64,000 nucleotides of DNA from an uncultured Pelagibacteraceae bacterium (GTDB taxonomy: Bacteria; Pseudomonadota; Alphaproteobacteria; Pelagibacterales; Pelagibacteraceae), in assembly GCA_902561155.1 (NCBI GenBank), contig CACEOY010000001.1, positions 124,001 through 188,000 on the forward strand, given 5' to 3'. Position 1 is the first letter of the stretch. Each line of letters starts with the position of its first letter. The position numbers were made by a program, and so were the translations under genes. Below are positions 17,560 through 28,243 of the stretch, piece by piece. The notes below the pieces were generated by a model that was given only the letters and a program-made list of their open reading frames with translations, had not been told where the DNA came from and searched no databases.

Positions 17560-20132
17560 TAATGAATATTATCTTCTATTTTAATAACCGAGACAACCTT
17601 TTCTTCACCTTTAAGTTTTTTTATTCTAACACCTTGCGTATTTCTTCCAGCAACTCGTATTTCTTTAACTGCACATCTCATTATACTACCCTTATCAGTA
17701 GATAAAATTATTTCATCTTCTTCTCCAACTACCAAACTGCAAGCAATGTTCCCATTTCTAGATGAGTTAATTATGCCAATAATTCCTTTTCCTCCTCTAT
17801 TTGTAACCCTGTAATCAAAATAAGATGATCTTTTTCCATAACCATTTTCTGATACTGAAAGAATATATTTTTCCAAACCTTTTTTAATTTTAGGATCTTT
17901 ATTAATTTTTTTGTTATCAATTTTACTATTATCAAGAATCGATAAAGAAATTATCTCATCTCCATCAGTAAGTTGCATACCTCTAATCCCTTTTGACGAT
18001 CTTCCCTTAAAAAGTCTTAATTTTTTTGACATAAATCGTATGCATTTGCCGTATTTAGTACTCAATAATATATCTTGGTCCTCGCTACATATTTTAACAC
18101 CAATAATTTTATCATTCTCAGATAATTTCATAGCAATTTTACCAGATGCATTTATATTTATAAAATCTTCTAATGAATTTTTTCTAATGTTTCCTTTTGA
18201 AGTTACAAAAATAATTTGAAGGTTTTTCCACTCATTTTCATCTTCTGGTAATGGCATTATTGAACTTATAGAATGATGATTTTTAAGAGGTAAAATATTA
18301 AATATAGATTTGCCTTTTGAAGCAGAAGTTCCCTCAGGAATTTTATATGCCTTAATTTTATAAACCAGCCCTTGAGTTGAAAAGAATAGCATGGGTGTAT
18401 GAGTATTAGCTGTAAAAATTTGAACAACAAAATCTTCTTCTCTGGTCGTAATACCTGTTTTACCCTTTCCTCCTCTTTTTTGTGCCTTCAAAGATGTAAG
18501 AGGACTACGTTTAATGTAACCTTTATTGGTAATATTAATTACAACGGACTCTTTTTGAATTGTTTCCTCAATATTATAATTTAAAACTGCATCAATAATT
18601 TTAGTTCGTCTAGGAACTGCATACTTATCTTTAATATTATTTAGTTCATTTTTAATTAAATTATATAACTCTTTTTTTGAATTGAGAATTTTGTTTAAAT
18701 CAATAATAAGTTTTGCGAGCTTACTTATTTCTGTTTCAATTTCAGATATTCCAAAAGCAGTTAATTTTTGCAATCTTAATTCTAAAATTGCTATAACCTG
18801 TTCATTTGTTAAAGAATAAGATTGAACATTTTTTTTCTTTTCTATAGTAGATATTAATTTCGAACTTTTTTTTATTTTCCATTTTTTGCTTAATAAATTT
18901 TTTTTAGCTTCTTCGTTATTTTTTGAATTTTTAATTATCTTAATTACTGCATCAATATTTTCTACTGCAGTTGCAAGTCCTATTAAAATATGTGCTCTCT
19001 CCTCTGCCTTTTTTAAATCAAACTTTACTCTTTTAAGGACAGTTGTTTCTCTAAATTTTATAAATTCAGAAATAAATTCTTTTAAATTAAGTAACTTCGG
19101 TCTGTTATCTACTAATGCTAAAGAATTAAAACCAAAAGAACTCTCAATATTGGTCAGCTTGTATAATTGCCTTCTGATTGTTTCTGGTTCAACACCTCTT
19201 CTTAATTCAATTACTATCCTTATTCCCTCTCTATTAGACTCATCTCGGATGTCACTAATTCCTTCTATTTTCTTATCTCTGGCTAATAAAGCAATTTTCT
19301 CATTTAAAATGGATTTATTTACTTGATAAGGAATAGATTTAATGACTAAAATTGATCTTCCGTTTTTCTTTTCCTCGAATTCAATTTCACCTCTTATTTT
19401 GAATGAGCCGCGGCCTTTATTATAGCCTTGTTTAATAAAATCTTTTCCAATTATAAGTCCGCCTGTTGGAAAATCTGGACCAGGCACATATTTCATAAGT
19501 TGAGAAATTGTAATATTTTGGTTTTCTATAAATGCGGTTGTAGCATTAATAACCTCACCTAAATTATGTGGCGGGATACTTGTTGCCATTCCCACAGCTA
19601 TTCCTCCAGCTCCATTCACTAACAAGTTTGGATATTGAGAGGGTAATACCGTGGGTTCTTTTTCAGTCTCATCATAATTATTTCTAAAAGAAACTGTATT
19701 TTTTTCTAAATCCTCTGTTAAGTATTGAGAGATTCTTCCTAACTTTGTTTCAGTATATCTCATCGCAGCTGGAGGATCTCCATCTATAGATCCAAAGTTA
19801 CCTTGTCCTTTTAAAAGTGGTAAGCTCATAGAAAAATCTTGAACTAATCTGACTAAAGCATCGTACACAGCTTGATCACCGTGGGGGTGATACTTACCAA
19901 TTACATCACCTACAATTCTAGCAGATTTTCTGAAATTCTTTGACCAGTCATAACCACCTTTATACATTGCAAAAATTATTCTTCTATGAACAGGTTTTAA
20001 TCCGTCTCTTACATCAGGCAATGCCCGGCTAACAATTACACTCATTGCATAAGAAAGATATGATGAACTCATTTCATTTCTTACTAATATAGGTTTTGAA
20101 TTATTATTTTGTTTGATGTTTTGTTTTTCCAT
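17559..20132 (-). CDS. gyrA: DNA gyrase subunit A
   Basis: Breakage-reunion subunit of gyrase. The catalytic tyrosine is Y126 in AAMRYTETKL. The C-terminal half contains the beta-pinwheel repeats with the GyrA box QKRGGKGKTG, which separates it from ParC. The quinolone-determining helix reads HPHGDQAVYDALV, with Gln at the position of E. coli Ser83 and the Asp87 equivalent kept (D91). The length of 857 is normal. It is preceded closely by ssb (3 bases) and followed by coaD (1-base overlap). Confidence 0.97.
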   Translation of the reverse strand: MEKQNIKQNNNSKPILVRNEMSSSYLSYAMSVIVSRALPDVRDGLKPVHRRIIFAMYKGGYDWSKNFRKSARIVGDVIGKYHPHGDQAVYDALVRLVQDFSMSLPLLKGQGNFGSIDGDPPAAMRYTETKLGRISQYLTEDLEKNTVSFRNNYDETEKEPTVLPSQYPNLLVNGAGGIAVGMATSIPPHNLGEVINATTAFIENQNITISQLMKYVPGPDFPTGGLIIGKDFIKQGYNKGRGSFKIRGEIEFEEKKNGRSILVIKSIPYQVNKSILNEKIALLARDKKIEGISDIRDESNREGIRIVIELRRGVEPETIRRQLYKLTNIESSFGFNSLALVDNRPKLLNLKEFISEFIKFRETTVLKRVKFDLKKAEERAHILIGLATAVENIDAVIKIIKNSKNNEEAKKNLLSKKWKIKKSSKLISTIEKKKNVQSYSLTNEQVIAILELRLQKLTAFGISEIETEISKLAKLIIDLNKILNSKKELYNLIKNELNNIKDKYAVPRRTKIIDAVLNYNIEETIQKESVVINITNKGYIKRSPLTSLKAQKRGGKGKTGITTREEDFVVQIFTANTHTPMLFFSTQGLVYKIKAYKIPEGTSASKGKSIFNILPLKNHHSISSIMPLPEDENEWKNLQIIFVTSKGNIRKNSLEDFININASGKIAMKLSENDKIIGVKICSEDQDILLSTKYGKCIRFMSKKLRLFKGRSSKGIRGMQLTDGDEIISLSILDNSKIDNKKINKDPKIKKGLEKYILSVSENGYGKRSSYFDYRVTNRGGKGIIGIINSSRNGNIACSLVVGEEDEIILSTDKGSIMRCAVKEIRVAGRNTQGVRIKKLKGEEKVVSVIKIEDNIH

Positions 20133-20135
20133 AAA

Positions 20136-20594
20136 TTAAAATGGAATTTCGTCGTCTAAATCGTTTTTGTCTTGACTCAAATTTTCATCAGGTAAAGAGC
20201 TTTTATTCTCAGAGACTAAGTTGGAATTTTCATTTTTATTTCTTCCGTCTAACATTGTTAGGTTTGAATTATATCCCTGCAATATTACTTCTGTAGAATA
20301 TTTATCTTGACCTGTGCTTTCATCTTTCCACTTTCGAGTACTTAATTGTCCCTCAATATAAACGTTAGCTCCCTTTTTAAGATATTGTTGTACTACCCCT
20401 ATAAGGCCTTCATTAAAAATTACTATTCGATGCCATTCAGTCTTTTCTTTTCTTTCTCCTGAATTCTTATCTTTCCATGATTGGCTTGTAGCAATACTAA
20501 GTCTTGCGACGTTTTTGCCGTTAACCATTTGTTTAATCTCAGGATCTGCCCCTAATCTGCCTATTAATTGAACTTTATTTAGACTTCCGGCCAT
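20136..20594 (-). CDS. ssb: Single-stranded DNA-binding protein
   Basis: OB-fold protein that coats single-stranded DNA. The N-terminal 115 residues form the OB domain (SLNKVQLIGRLGADPEI, EWHRIVIFN, VYIEGQLSTRKW), followed by a polar linker and the acidic tip DLDDEIPF, which recruits repair and replication proteins. The length of 152 is usual. It is divergent from uvrA, with about 100 bases between them, the arrangement also found in E. coli and many Proteobacteria. Confidence 0.97.
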   Translation of the reverse strand: MAGSLNKVQLIGRLGADPEIKQMVNGKNVARLSIATSQSWKDKNSGERKEKTEWHRIVIFNEGLIGVVQQYLKKGANVYIEGQLSTRKWKDESTGQDKYSTEVILQGYNSNLTMLDGRNKNENSNLVSENKSSLPDENLSQDKNDLDDEIPF

Positions 20595-20695
20595 ATAAAT
20601 TTTTTGAATACTTGTTGATTTCTAATTATATTGTTAAAAATTATATCATAAATGTATGTTATTTATAAGCTCATTATTAATTGTGTTAACAAAAA
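20595..20695. promoter_or_regulatory. ssb/uvrA divergent intergenic region
   Basis: A very AT-rich 101-base region must hold the promoters of both ssb and uvrA. I looked for an alphaproteobacterial LexA box (GTTC-N7-GTTC) and did not see one, so SOS control as in E. coli is not supported by the sequence. Confidence 0.4.
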
Positions 20696-23575
20696 ATGCT
20701 TAAAAAAATCGTTATAAAAGGCGCAAAAGAACATAACTTAAAAAATGTTTCTTTAGAAATTCCAAAAGACAAATTAGTTGTGATAACTGGTTTATCTGGA
20801 TCAGGAAAATCTTCTTTAGCTTTTGACACAATTTATGCGGAAGGACAAAGAAGATATGTCGAAAGCTTATCTGCATATGCACGTCAATTCTTAGATAAAA
20901 TGAAAAAACCAAATGTAGATTTTATTGAAGGTTTGAGTCCAGCTATTTCAATTGAACAAAAAAACACATCGAAAAATCCTAGATCAACTGTTGCCACTGT
21001 AACTGAGATCTATGATTATATGAGAGTTCTTTTTGCTAGAGCTGGCGTACCTTATTCACCATTTACGGGAAAGCCAATTGTTTCTCAATCAGTCAGTGAA
21101 ATGGTTGATAAAATAAAGACTCTTCCAAAGAGTAGCACTATCCATTTACTTGCGCCAATTGTCCGAGGAAGAAAAGGTGAATATAAAAAAGAAATCTTAA
21201 ACTATAAAAAAAGGGGTTTTCAAAAAATTAAAGTAGATGGAAAATACTACCAAATTAATGACTTTCCAAATTTAAATAAAAAGGTAAAACACGATATATC
21301 AATTATTGTAGACAGAGTAGTGCTCAGCTCTTCAATAGGAAACAGACTTGCCGATAGTGTTGAAACAGCCTTAAATTTGTCAAATGGGCTACTAAATGTT
21401 GAATATGAAAATGAAAGTTTGCCTAAAAAGTTTAGAAAAATTGAGTCTATTACCTTCTCTTCAAAATTTTCATGTCCTGAAAGTGGTTTTACGATTGAAG
21501 AAATTGAACCTAGATTATTTTCTTTTAACTCACCGTACGGTGCCTGTGAAGAATGTGAGGGTATTGGTAGTAATCTAAACGTTGATCCAAAATTAGTTGT
21601 ACAAGATGATAGCAAATCACTACAAGATGGAGCTATTGTACCTTGGTCTAAAAGTTCAAGTTTGTATTATGCTCAAACTTTAGCTTCATTGGCTAAGCAC
21701 TATAAATTTTCTTTAACAGATAAATGGAAAAAAATTCCAAAAAAAATTCAGGAAATTATTTTGTACGGGTCTGATGATGAAGAAATCAAATTTTCTTATG
21801 ATGATAATTATGAAACATATACAACAAAAAAACCATTTGAAGGTGTTATTAATAATTTAGAAAGAAGGTATTTAGAAACTGATAGTGAGTGGAAAAGAGA
21901 AGAGATATCACAATATCAATCTGAGTCTAATTGCGATAAATGTAAGGGGTTAAGACTAAAAGATGAAGCTTTATGCGTTAAAATTAATGATTTAAATATA
22001 AGTCAGATAACTCATAAATCTATTGAAGATGCAAAAAAATGGTTTGATAAATTACCAACCTTTTTAAATGATAAACAAAACAAAATTGCTCAACACATTC
22101 TAAAAGAGATAAATGAAAGACTTACATTTTTACTAAATGTAGGTCTAAACTATCTTACTCTTTCAAGAGAGTCTGGTACTTTATCAGGTGGTGAATCTCA
22201 ACGAATAAGATTGGCATCACAAATAGGATCTGGATTAACTGGTGTTTTATATGTTTTAGATGAACCCTCTATAGGATTGCACCAGCGTGATAATAAAAAA
22301 TTAATTACTGCTTTAAAGAAACTAAGAGATTTAGGAAATACAGTTATCGTTGTTGAACATGATATTGAAACAATGGAAAGTGCAGATCATATAATAGATA
22401 TAGGTCCCGAAGCAGGACTTCATGGTGGTAAAATTATTGCAGAAGGACAAATTAAAAATATTATTCAAGAAAAACAAAGTATTACAGGAACATATTTATC
22501 TGGTGAAAAAAATATCACCATTCCAAAAAAAAGACGTATGGCCAAAAATGGTCGCTTCTTAGAAATAAATGGAGCAACAGGTAATAATCTTAAAAATGTT
22601 GACTTAAAAATTCCTATAGGAACTTTTACTTGCGTAACAGGAGTGTCAGGTAGTGGGAAATCTACTTTAGTTTTGCACACTCTTTATAATGCCTTAAATT
22701 TAATTTTAAATAATAATAAATCAAGAAAGTTACCAAAATCTTTTAAAAATTATAAAGGAACTGAATTGATTGATAAAATTATAGATATTGATCAATCACC
22801 TATTGGAAGGACGCCAAGATCTAATCCAGCAACTTATACAGGAGCTTTTGGACCAATAAGAGATTGGTTTGCAAACTTACCCGAGTCTAAAGCTAGAGGT
22901 TATAAAGTTGGAAGATTCTCATTCAATGTTAAAGGTGGAAGATGTGAAACTTGCGAAGGCGATGGTGTATTAACTTATGAAATGCATTTTTTACCTGATG
23001 TGTTTATTCCATGTGATACATGCAAAGGAGCGAGATATAATAGAGAGACTTTAGAAATTAGATTTAAAAATAAAAACATAGCTGACATTTTAGATATGAC
23101 AGTAGAGGAAGGTTGTGATTTTTTTGAAAATATACAATCAATTAGATCAAAACTGATAACTTTAAAACATGTTGGCCTTGGATATATGAAAATAGGACAA
23201 CAAGCTACCACTTTGTCTGGAGGTGAAGCACAAAGAATTAAACTGGCTAAAGAACTATCAAAAAGATCAACGGGAAGAACTTTATATATTTTAGATGAAC
23301 CAACTACAGGTCTTCACTCGCATGATATAAAAAAACTTCTTGATATTTTGCAGGCATTTGTAAATACTGGTAATACAGTCGTTGTAATTGAACATAATTT
23401 AGATGTAATTAAAACAGCTGACCATATAATTGATATGGGTCCGGAGGGTGGAGAATCAGGGGGTGAAATTATAGCTCAAGGGACACCAGAAAAGGTCTCA
23501 TCTGAAAAAAGTAGTTTCACTGGACAATTTTTAAAGGAAATTTTAAGCACTCCAAAAATGAAAAAAACTGCATAA
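20696..23575 (+). CDS. uvrA: Excinuclease ABC subunit A
   Basis: Damage-recognition ATPase of nucleotide excision repair. It has two ABC modules: the first P-loop [14 protein letters not shown] near residue 31, the first signature [12 protein letters not shown], the second P-loop [11 protein letters not shown] and the second signature [12 protein letters not shown], each followed by a Walker B ([22 protein letters not shown]). The second zinc module CETCEGDG...[10 protein letters not shown] is complete. In the first, [16 protein letters not shown] replaces the second Cys by Ser, a change I associate with alphaproteobacterial UvrA. The length is 959. It is divergent from ssb. Confidence 0.98.
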   Translation: MLKKIVIKGAKEHNLKNVSLEIPKDKLVVITGLSGSGKSSLAFDTIYAEGQRRYVESLSAYARQFLDKMKKPNVDFIEGLSPAISIEQKNTSKNPRSTVATVTEIYDYMRVLFARAGVPYSPFTGKPIVSQSVSEMVDKIKTLPKSSTIHLLAPIVRGRKGEYKKEILNYKKRGFQKIKVDGKYYQINDFPNLNKKVKHDISIIVDRVVLSSSIGNRLADSVETALNLSNGLLNVEYENESLPKKFRKIESITFSSKFSCPESGFTIEEIEPRLFSFNSPYGACEECEGIGSNLNVDPKLVVQDDSKSLQDGAIVPWSKSSSLYYAQTLASLAKHYKFSLTDKWKKIPKKIQEIILYGSDDEEIKFSYDDNYETYTTKKPFEGVINNLERRYLETDSEWKREEISQYQSESNCDKCKGLRLKDEALCVKINDLNISQITHKSIEDAKKWFDKLPTFLNDKQNKIAQHILKEINERLTFLLNVGLNYLTLSRESGTLSGGESQRIRLASQIGSGLTGVLYVLDEPSIGLHQRDNKKLITALKKLRDLGNTVIVVEHDIETMESADHIIDIGPEAGLHGGKIIAEGQIKNIIQEKQSITGTYLSGEKNITIPKKRRMAKNGRFLEINGATGNNLKNVDLKIPIGTFTCVTGVSGSGKSTLVLHTLYNALNLILNNNKSRKLPKSFKNYKGTELIDKIIDIDQSPIGRTPRSNPATYTGAFGPIRDWFANLPESKARGYKVGRFSFNVKGGRCETCEGDGVLTYEMHFLPDVFIPCDTCKGARYNRETLEIRFKNKNIADILDMTVEEGCDFFENIQSIRSKLITLKHVGLGYMKIGQQATTLSGGEAQRIKLAKELSKRSTGRTLYILDEPTTGLHSHDIKKLLDILQAFVNTGNTVVVIEHNLDVIKTADHIIDMGPEGGESGGEIIAQGTPEKVSSEKSSFTGQFLKEILSTPKMKKTA

Positions 23576-23601
23576 TTATTATTATTATGATATGATTAAT
23601 T

Positions 23602-24204
23602 ATGGTTAATATTTTACAATCTTTATCCAAAACAGTTCATCTTTCGCTTGTCATAGCAGTTTTACTATTTATTGGTTTATATTTTGGAGCGGATGGATTT
23701 GCTTTTGATCAATATTTTTTCAGTTGGTTGTTTAGGTATTTACACGTTTTAGCTGGAATAATGTGGATAGGCCTACTTTGGTATTTAAATTTCGTTCAAA
23801 TTCCGAGCATGCCTAACATTCCAGATGAACAAAAACCAGCTATAAGCAAAGTAATTGCTCCAAAAGTTTTGTTTTGGTTTAGATGGGCGGCGTTCGCAAC
23901 AATATTAACTGGATTAATTGTAGCTTATCTTAATGGATACTTGCATGAGTCAATGACACTAGGAATAGGTAGTGGAGGTGGAAAAAATACAGCCATTGGT
24001 ATAGGCATGTGGTTAGGAATTATAATGGCATATAATGTATGGTTTATTATTTGGCCTAATCAAAAAAAAGCTTTAGGTATCGTAGATGCCTCGGCGGAAG
24101 AAAAACCAATTGCAGCGAAGAAAGCGATGTTAACATCTAGAGTAAACACTCTTTTATCGATTCCAATGCTTTTAACAATGGTAGCTGCTCAGAATCTTTA
24201 TTAA
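23602..24204 (+). CDS. PuuD-like (urate oxidase N-terminal domain) membrane protein
   Basis: A 200-residue membrane protein matching the N-terminal membrane domain of the PuuD urate hydroxylase family. The family pattern FRYLHVLAGIMWIGLLWYLNFVQIPSMP is clear, as is GIGMWLGIIMAYNVWFIIWPNQKKALGI. About five transmembrane helices are visible. True PuuD proteins carry a C-terminal cytochrome c; no CxxCH occurs here and no purine-degradation genes are nearby, so urate oxidation is doubtful. The conserved His and Trp suggest a heme-binding or redox role, but this is inference. Its end meets the convergent secF end with no spacer. Confidence 0.75.
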   Translation: MVNILQSLSKTVHLSLVIAVLLFIGLYFGADGFAFDQYFFSWLFRYLHVLAGIMWIGLLWYLNFVQIPSMPNIPDEQKPAISKVIAPKVLFWFRWAAFATILTGLIVAYLNGYLHESMTLGIGSGGGKNTAIGIGMWLGIIMAYNVWFIIWPNQKKALGIVDASAEEKPIAAKKAMLTSRVNTLLSIPMLLTMVAAQNLY

Positions 24205-25113
24205 TTAAGGTACAATTTTATCTTCTTTTTTTTCAAGCGTCTTCGATGAAACTCTTAGATGCTTAAGAACAGGAGATGCTACAAAAATTGAAGAATAAGT
24301 TCCAATTATTACACCCAAAATCATAGCGAAAGAGAAACCTTTTAGTATTTCACCACCAAGTATGAAAATTGAAAACAAGGCTAATAAAGTTGTTACTGAA
24401 GTTATTAAGGTTCTAGATAAAGTTTCATTAACTGATAAATTGGAAACTTGATCAATTTCAAGCTTATTAAACTTAGATAGATTTTCTCTAATTCGGTCAT
24501 AAATTACTACTGTGTCGTTCATAGAATAACCGACTATAGTTAATACAGCTGCTACTATTGATAAGTTTATTTCAATAGATAAAATTGAAAAAATTCCTAA
24601 GGTAATAATTACATCATGAAATAAAGCGATAATAGAACCCAAACTAAACTGCCATTCAAATCTAAACCAAATATAAAATAACATCATCAATAAAGCTAAA
24701 CCTATAGAAATAATACCTGATTTCAACAATTCGGAACTTACTTTTGGCCCAACACTTTCGACTCTTCTGTAATTTACTTCTTCATTAAGATCTTGATTAA
24801 GGGAAGTTTTAATTTCAGATATCAAAGAGTCATTATTATTTAGTTTTTGTTCAATTTTTATTAAGTAATCACTTTTTTCCCCAAAATTTTTTACATTTAC
24901 ATCACCTAAATTCAACTTATTAAGAGAGTCTCTAATATCTGAAACTCTTATATCATTATTTTGAATTCTTATTTCAATAAGTGTTCCACCTTTAAAATCT
25001 ATTCCGTAGTTAAGACCTTTAAAAAGTACAAAAAATAAACTCAATAAAACTAATATCAATGATATAAAATTAAATTTCTTAAAATAATTTACAAAATTAA
25101 AATTGTACTTCAT
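24205..25113 (-). CDS. secF: Protein translocase subunit SecF
   Basis: Works with SecD in the inner membrane, using the proton gradient to help proteins leave the SecYEG channel. Motifs visible are GIDFKGGTLIEIR after the first helix, VGPKVSSELLKSGI, and the transmembrane block ALFHDVIITLGIFSI...VGYSMNDTVVIYDRIRENL. The length of 302 is typical. It overlaps secD by four bases. Confidence 0.97.
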   Translation of the reverse strand: MKYNFNFVNYFKKFNFISLILVLLSLFFVLFKGLNYGIDFKGGTLIEIRIQNNDIRVSDIRDSLNKLNLGDVNVKNFGEKSDYLIKIEQKLNNNDSLISEIKTSLNQDLNEEVNYRRVESVGPKVSSELLKSGIISIGLALLMMLFYIWFRFEWQFSLGSIIALFHDVIITLGIFSILSIEINLSIVAAVLTIVGYSMNDTVVIYDRIRENLSKFNKLEIDQVSNLSVNETLSRTLITSVTTLLALFSIFILGGEILKGFSFAMILGVIIGTYSSIFVASPVLKHLRVSSKTLEKKEDKIVP

Positions 25114-26657
25114 AACTTAATATTCTCTCTATTTCTTAAAACAAAAGAAGAGGTTAAATGTCTTGCTATAAAATATGCTGAAAAAAGTGTTGTTATTATT
25201 CCTATTCCTAAAGTAACAGCAAACCCTTTAACTGGTCCAGTTCCAAAAATAAACAAAATTACAGTAGCTAGCAAAGTAGTAATGTTTGCATCTAAAACTG
25301 TAATTTTAGCTCTACTGTAACCCATATCAAAAGCGTGAATTATTGATTTTTCAGTTCGTAGTTCCTCTTTAATTCTCTCAAAAATTAAAACATTTGCATC
25401 AACTGCCATTCCTACTGTTAAAATTATTCCTGCAATTCCTGGGAGTGTTAAAGTCGCTTCCAAGATAGTTAAAACACCTACAAGCATTAATAAATTTGAA
25501 ACTAATGAGATGTTGGCTATTAATCCAAAAATCCTATACTTATAAAACATATATAAAACTACAAGCGCAAAACCGATTATCAAAGAAATTGCTCCAGAAA
25601 TAATTGAGTCTCTACCTAAATCTGGTCCGACTGTTCTCTCTTCAACAATATTGATTGGTGTAGGCAAAGCTCCAGATCTTAATAAAAGAGCTAAATCTGT
25701 AACTTCCTGAAATGAAAAATTTCCTGAAATAGTTCCACTACCTCCAGTAATAGACTCTCTTATAACTGGAGCGCTAATAATTTTGTTATCTAATACAATT
25801 GCTAATCGTTTACCGATATTATTTGTTGTTACTTTACCAAATTTTTGAGCACCATACCTATCTAGAGTAAAAGCGACCATTGGATTACTAGATTGATTAT
25901 CTACTCTTGGCTGGGCGTCAATAAGGTTTTCACCACTCATAATAATTTTTTTATTTACAATTACTTCTTCCCCATTTTCTGAGATCATTTTTTCTGATCC
26001 AAAGTCGTCTTTTTTATCTGTTATTAATCTAAAATTTAATTGGGCTGTTTTTCCTAATAAATCTTTTATTCTAGAAGGATCTTTTAAACCTGGAAGCTCA
26101 ACTACAATTCTTTTTTCACCTCTTTGTATAATAGTTGGTTCTTTTGTGCCTAAATCATCTATTCTTCTTCTTACTATTTCAATAGATTGATTAACTGCAG
26201 AATTATTTAAAGTTAATAAACCGTATTTTGAAAACTTTATGAGGTAATTATCATTTTTAATTTCCAAATCAAATTGATGTGTTCGGTACTGATCAATATA
26301 CTGGTTAATTGTATTATCTTTAGTTGAAAAGAATAAATTTTGAAATTTTTTATTATTGTCATTATCAATTTTAAAACTTATTGAATTTTCGTTTATAAGA
26401 AATGAATTATATTTAAAGTTATTTTTTTTTAAGAATTTCTTAATTTCAATTACCTTGTCTTGTAATCTTTCTTTTATTAAAGGTTTGGTATCAATCTCTA
26501 GTAGTAAATAAGAGCCTCCCTGCAAATCTAAACCTAAATTTACCTTTTTTTTAAAAATAGAATTTTCATCATAAAAAAGATTAAGTGATGCAAAGGACGT
26601 TAACAAAAACAAAATTAAATAGATTATAATTATTTTTATTTTTGTGAAATTAAGCAC
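25110..26657 (-). CDS. secD: Protein translocase subunit SecD
   Basis: Partner of SecF. It has the first helix, GLDLQGGSYLLLEID, a periplasmic P1 domain with VELPGLKDPSRIKDLLGKTAQL, and a C-terminal six-helix RND-type part with GIAGIILTVGMAVDANVLIFERIKEE. The length of 515 is standard. The start codon is GTG, preceded by AAAGG. It lies 9 bases after yajC in the usual yajC-secD-secF order. Confidence 0.97.
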   Translation of the reverse strand: MLNFTKIKIIIIYLILFLLTSFASLNLFYDENSIFKKKVNLGLDLQGGSYLLLEIDTKPLIKERLQDKVIEIKKFLKKNNFKYNSFLINENSISFKIDNDNNKKFQNLFFSTKDNTINQYIDQYRTHQFDLEIKNDNYLIKFSKYGLLTLNNSAVNQSIEIVRRRIDDLGTKEPTIIQRGEKRIVVELPGLKDPSRIKDLLGKTAQLNFRLITDKKDDFGSEKMISENGEEVIVNKKIIMSGENLIDAQPRVDNQSSNPMVAFTLDRYGAQKFGKVTTNNIGKRLAIVLDNKIISAPVIRESITGGSGTISGNFSFQEVTDLALLLRSGALPTPINIVEERTVGPDLGRDSIISGAISLIIGFALVVLYMFYKYRIFGLIANISLVSNLLMLVGVLTILEATLTLPGIAGIILTVGMAVDANVLIFERIKEELRTEKSIIHAFDMGYSRAKITVLDANITTLLATVILFIFGTGPVKGFAVTLGIGIITTLFSAYFIARHLTSSFVLRNRENIKL

Positions 26658-26666
26658 AAAGACCTT

Positions 26667-26951
26667 TTATTTTTTTTGAGCTTCTTTTTTTAATAAACTT
26701 GTTATAGTGGACTTAATTACTTGAACTTTTACGTTGTCACATAATACTACATCAATTTTGTCATCATCATAAACTTTATCAACAATTCCAATTATTCCTC
26801 CTGATGTAATAACTTCATCTCCCCTTTTTAAGCCTTGTACCATCGCTCTGTGATCTTTCACTCTTTTTTGTTGAGGTCTGATTAAAAAAAAGTAAAAAAT
26901 TACAAATATAAGTATTAGAGGTATAAATTGTGCAAATCCAGAAGAATTCAT
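26667..26951 (-). CDS. yajC: Preprotein translocase accessory subunit YajC
   Basis: A single-helix membrane protein that joins SecDF. It has 94 residues, the helix IPLILIFVIFYFFLI (about 9-23) followed by the invariant RPQQKR, then GDEVITSGGIIGIV. Next genes are secD and secF. Confidence 0.95.
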   Translation of the reverse strand: MNSSGFAQFIPLILIFVIFYFFLIRPQQKRVKDHRAMVQGLKRGDEVITSGGIIGIVDKVYDDDKIDVVLCDNVKVQVIKSTITSLLKKEAQKK

Positions 26952-27001
26952 ATTATGTGAATAATTATATTAAAAGACATTTTTAAACAAGAAAATTATA
27001 A

Positions 27002-28243
27002 TTAAATTTTTTCTATATTATCCATGTATTTTTTTAATGGAGCCGGTATTGTTACAGAACCGTCAGAATTTTGATAATATTCCATCAACGCTATCATTAA
27101 TCTGCCTGTCGCAAGTCCTGAGCCATTAAGTGTGCCGATAAAATCAGATGAACTACCAGATTTAAATTTAGTCTTCATTCTCCTGGCTTGAAACATGCCG
27201 CATGAAGAACAGCTAGAAATTTCTCTAAATTTATTTTCAGAAGGTATCCAAGTTTCTATGTCAAAAGTTTTTTCTGCACTAAAACCCATGTCACCAGAAG
27301 ACAGAAGAACTATTTGATATGGCAGCTCTAACATCTTTAATATTTCTTCTGCGCAATTTAACATTCTATTTAGTTCGTCGTTACACTTACTTGGTTCCAC
27401 TAAACTAACTAATTCAACTTTATAAAATTGATGTTGTCTCATTATACCTTTAGTATCTTTACCATAACTACCAGCCTCACGTCTAAAACAAGGAGTTCCA
27501 GCAACAAATCTTAAAGGAAGTTTTTTTTGATCTATCGTAGAATTATTAAATAAATTTGACAGAGGAACTTCTGCGGTAGGTATTAAGAATTTTCGCTCTT
27601 CCTCTTTTTCAGAAAAAATTTCGTACTGATCTTTTTCAAATTTGGGTAACTGTCCAGTACCAAACATTATTTTTTCATTTACTATTAATGGCGGTGATAT
27701 TTCAACATATCCAAACTTTTTCGTATGAACATCTATCATAAAGTTTATTAGTGCTCTCTCTAAAAGCGCCAGTTTATCTTTTAATACAACAAATCTAGAA
27801 CCCGATAATTTTGTAGCAGTTTCAAAATCCATATAATTCTTACTTAATTCAGTATGTGACTTTATTTTAAAATTAAATTTTTTAATTTCAGAGGATTTTT
27901 TTATAATTTTATTTGATTTTTCATCGTTACCGATTGGAACGTCGTCCAAAGCTAAATTTGGTATTGAATAAAGAATAATATTAATTTTTTCCTGTATTTT
28001 TTTTTGAGAGTTTTCTAATTCTTCAATTTGGTTTGTTAAATTTTTTGATTCATTAAAATTATTTGGGTCTTTTTTTTTGGATAATAATTTTTTTTCTTGT
28101 TCTAGTTTTTCTTTTTTTTGTATTAGCTCTCTATTTTCTTTATCATGCTTAATTAGAGATTTTAAATCAACAGTTGAATTTCTTTCTTTAATTTTTTTTT
28201 CAAATAGTTCCGTGTTTTTTCTTATTTCTTTTATATTATGCAT
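27002..28243 (-). CDS. serS: Seryl-tRNA synthetase
   Basis: Class II synthetase. The N-terminal 100 residues form the Lys/Glu-rich coiled-coil arm that contacts the long variable arm of tRNA-Ser. The catalytic core shows TAEVPLSNLF, motif 2 FRREAGSYGKDTKGIMRQHQF and motif 3 GSGLATGRLMIALMEYYQ. The length of 413 is normal. It overlaps tatC by eight bases; the order tatABC-serS is conserved in Alphaproteobacteria. Confidence 0.97.
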   Translation of the reverse strand: MHNIKEIRKNTELFEKKIKERNSTVDLKSLIKHDKENRELIQKKEKLEQEKKLLSKKKDPNNFNESKNLTNQIEELENSQKKIQEKINIILYSIPNLALDDVPIGNDEKSNKIIKKSSEIKKFNFKIKSHTELSKNYMDFETATKLSGSRFVVLKDKLALLERALINFMIDVHTKKFGYVEISPPLIVNEKIMFGTGQLPKFEKDQYEIFSEKEEERKFLIPTAEVPLSNLFNNSTIDQKKLPLRFVAGTPCFRREAGSYGKDTKGIMRQHQFYKVELVSLVEPSKCNDELNRMLNCAEEILKMLELPYQIVLLSSGDMGFSAEKTFDIETWIPSENKFREISSCSSCGMFQARRMKTKFKSGSSSDFIGTLNGSGLATGRLMIALMEYYQNSDGSVTIPAPLKKYMDNIEKI

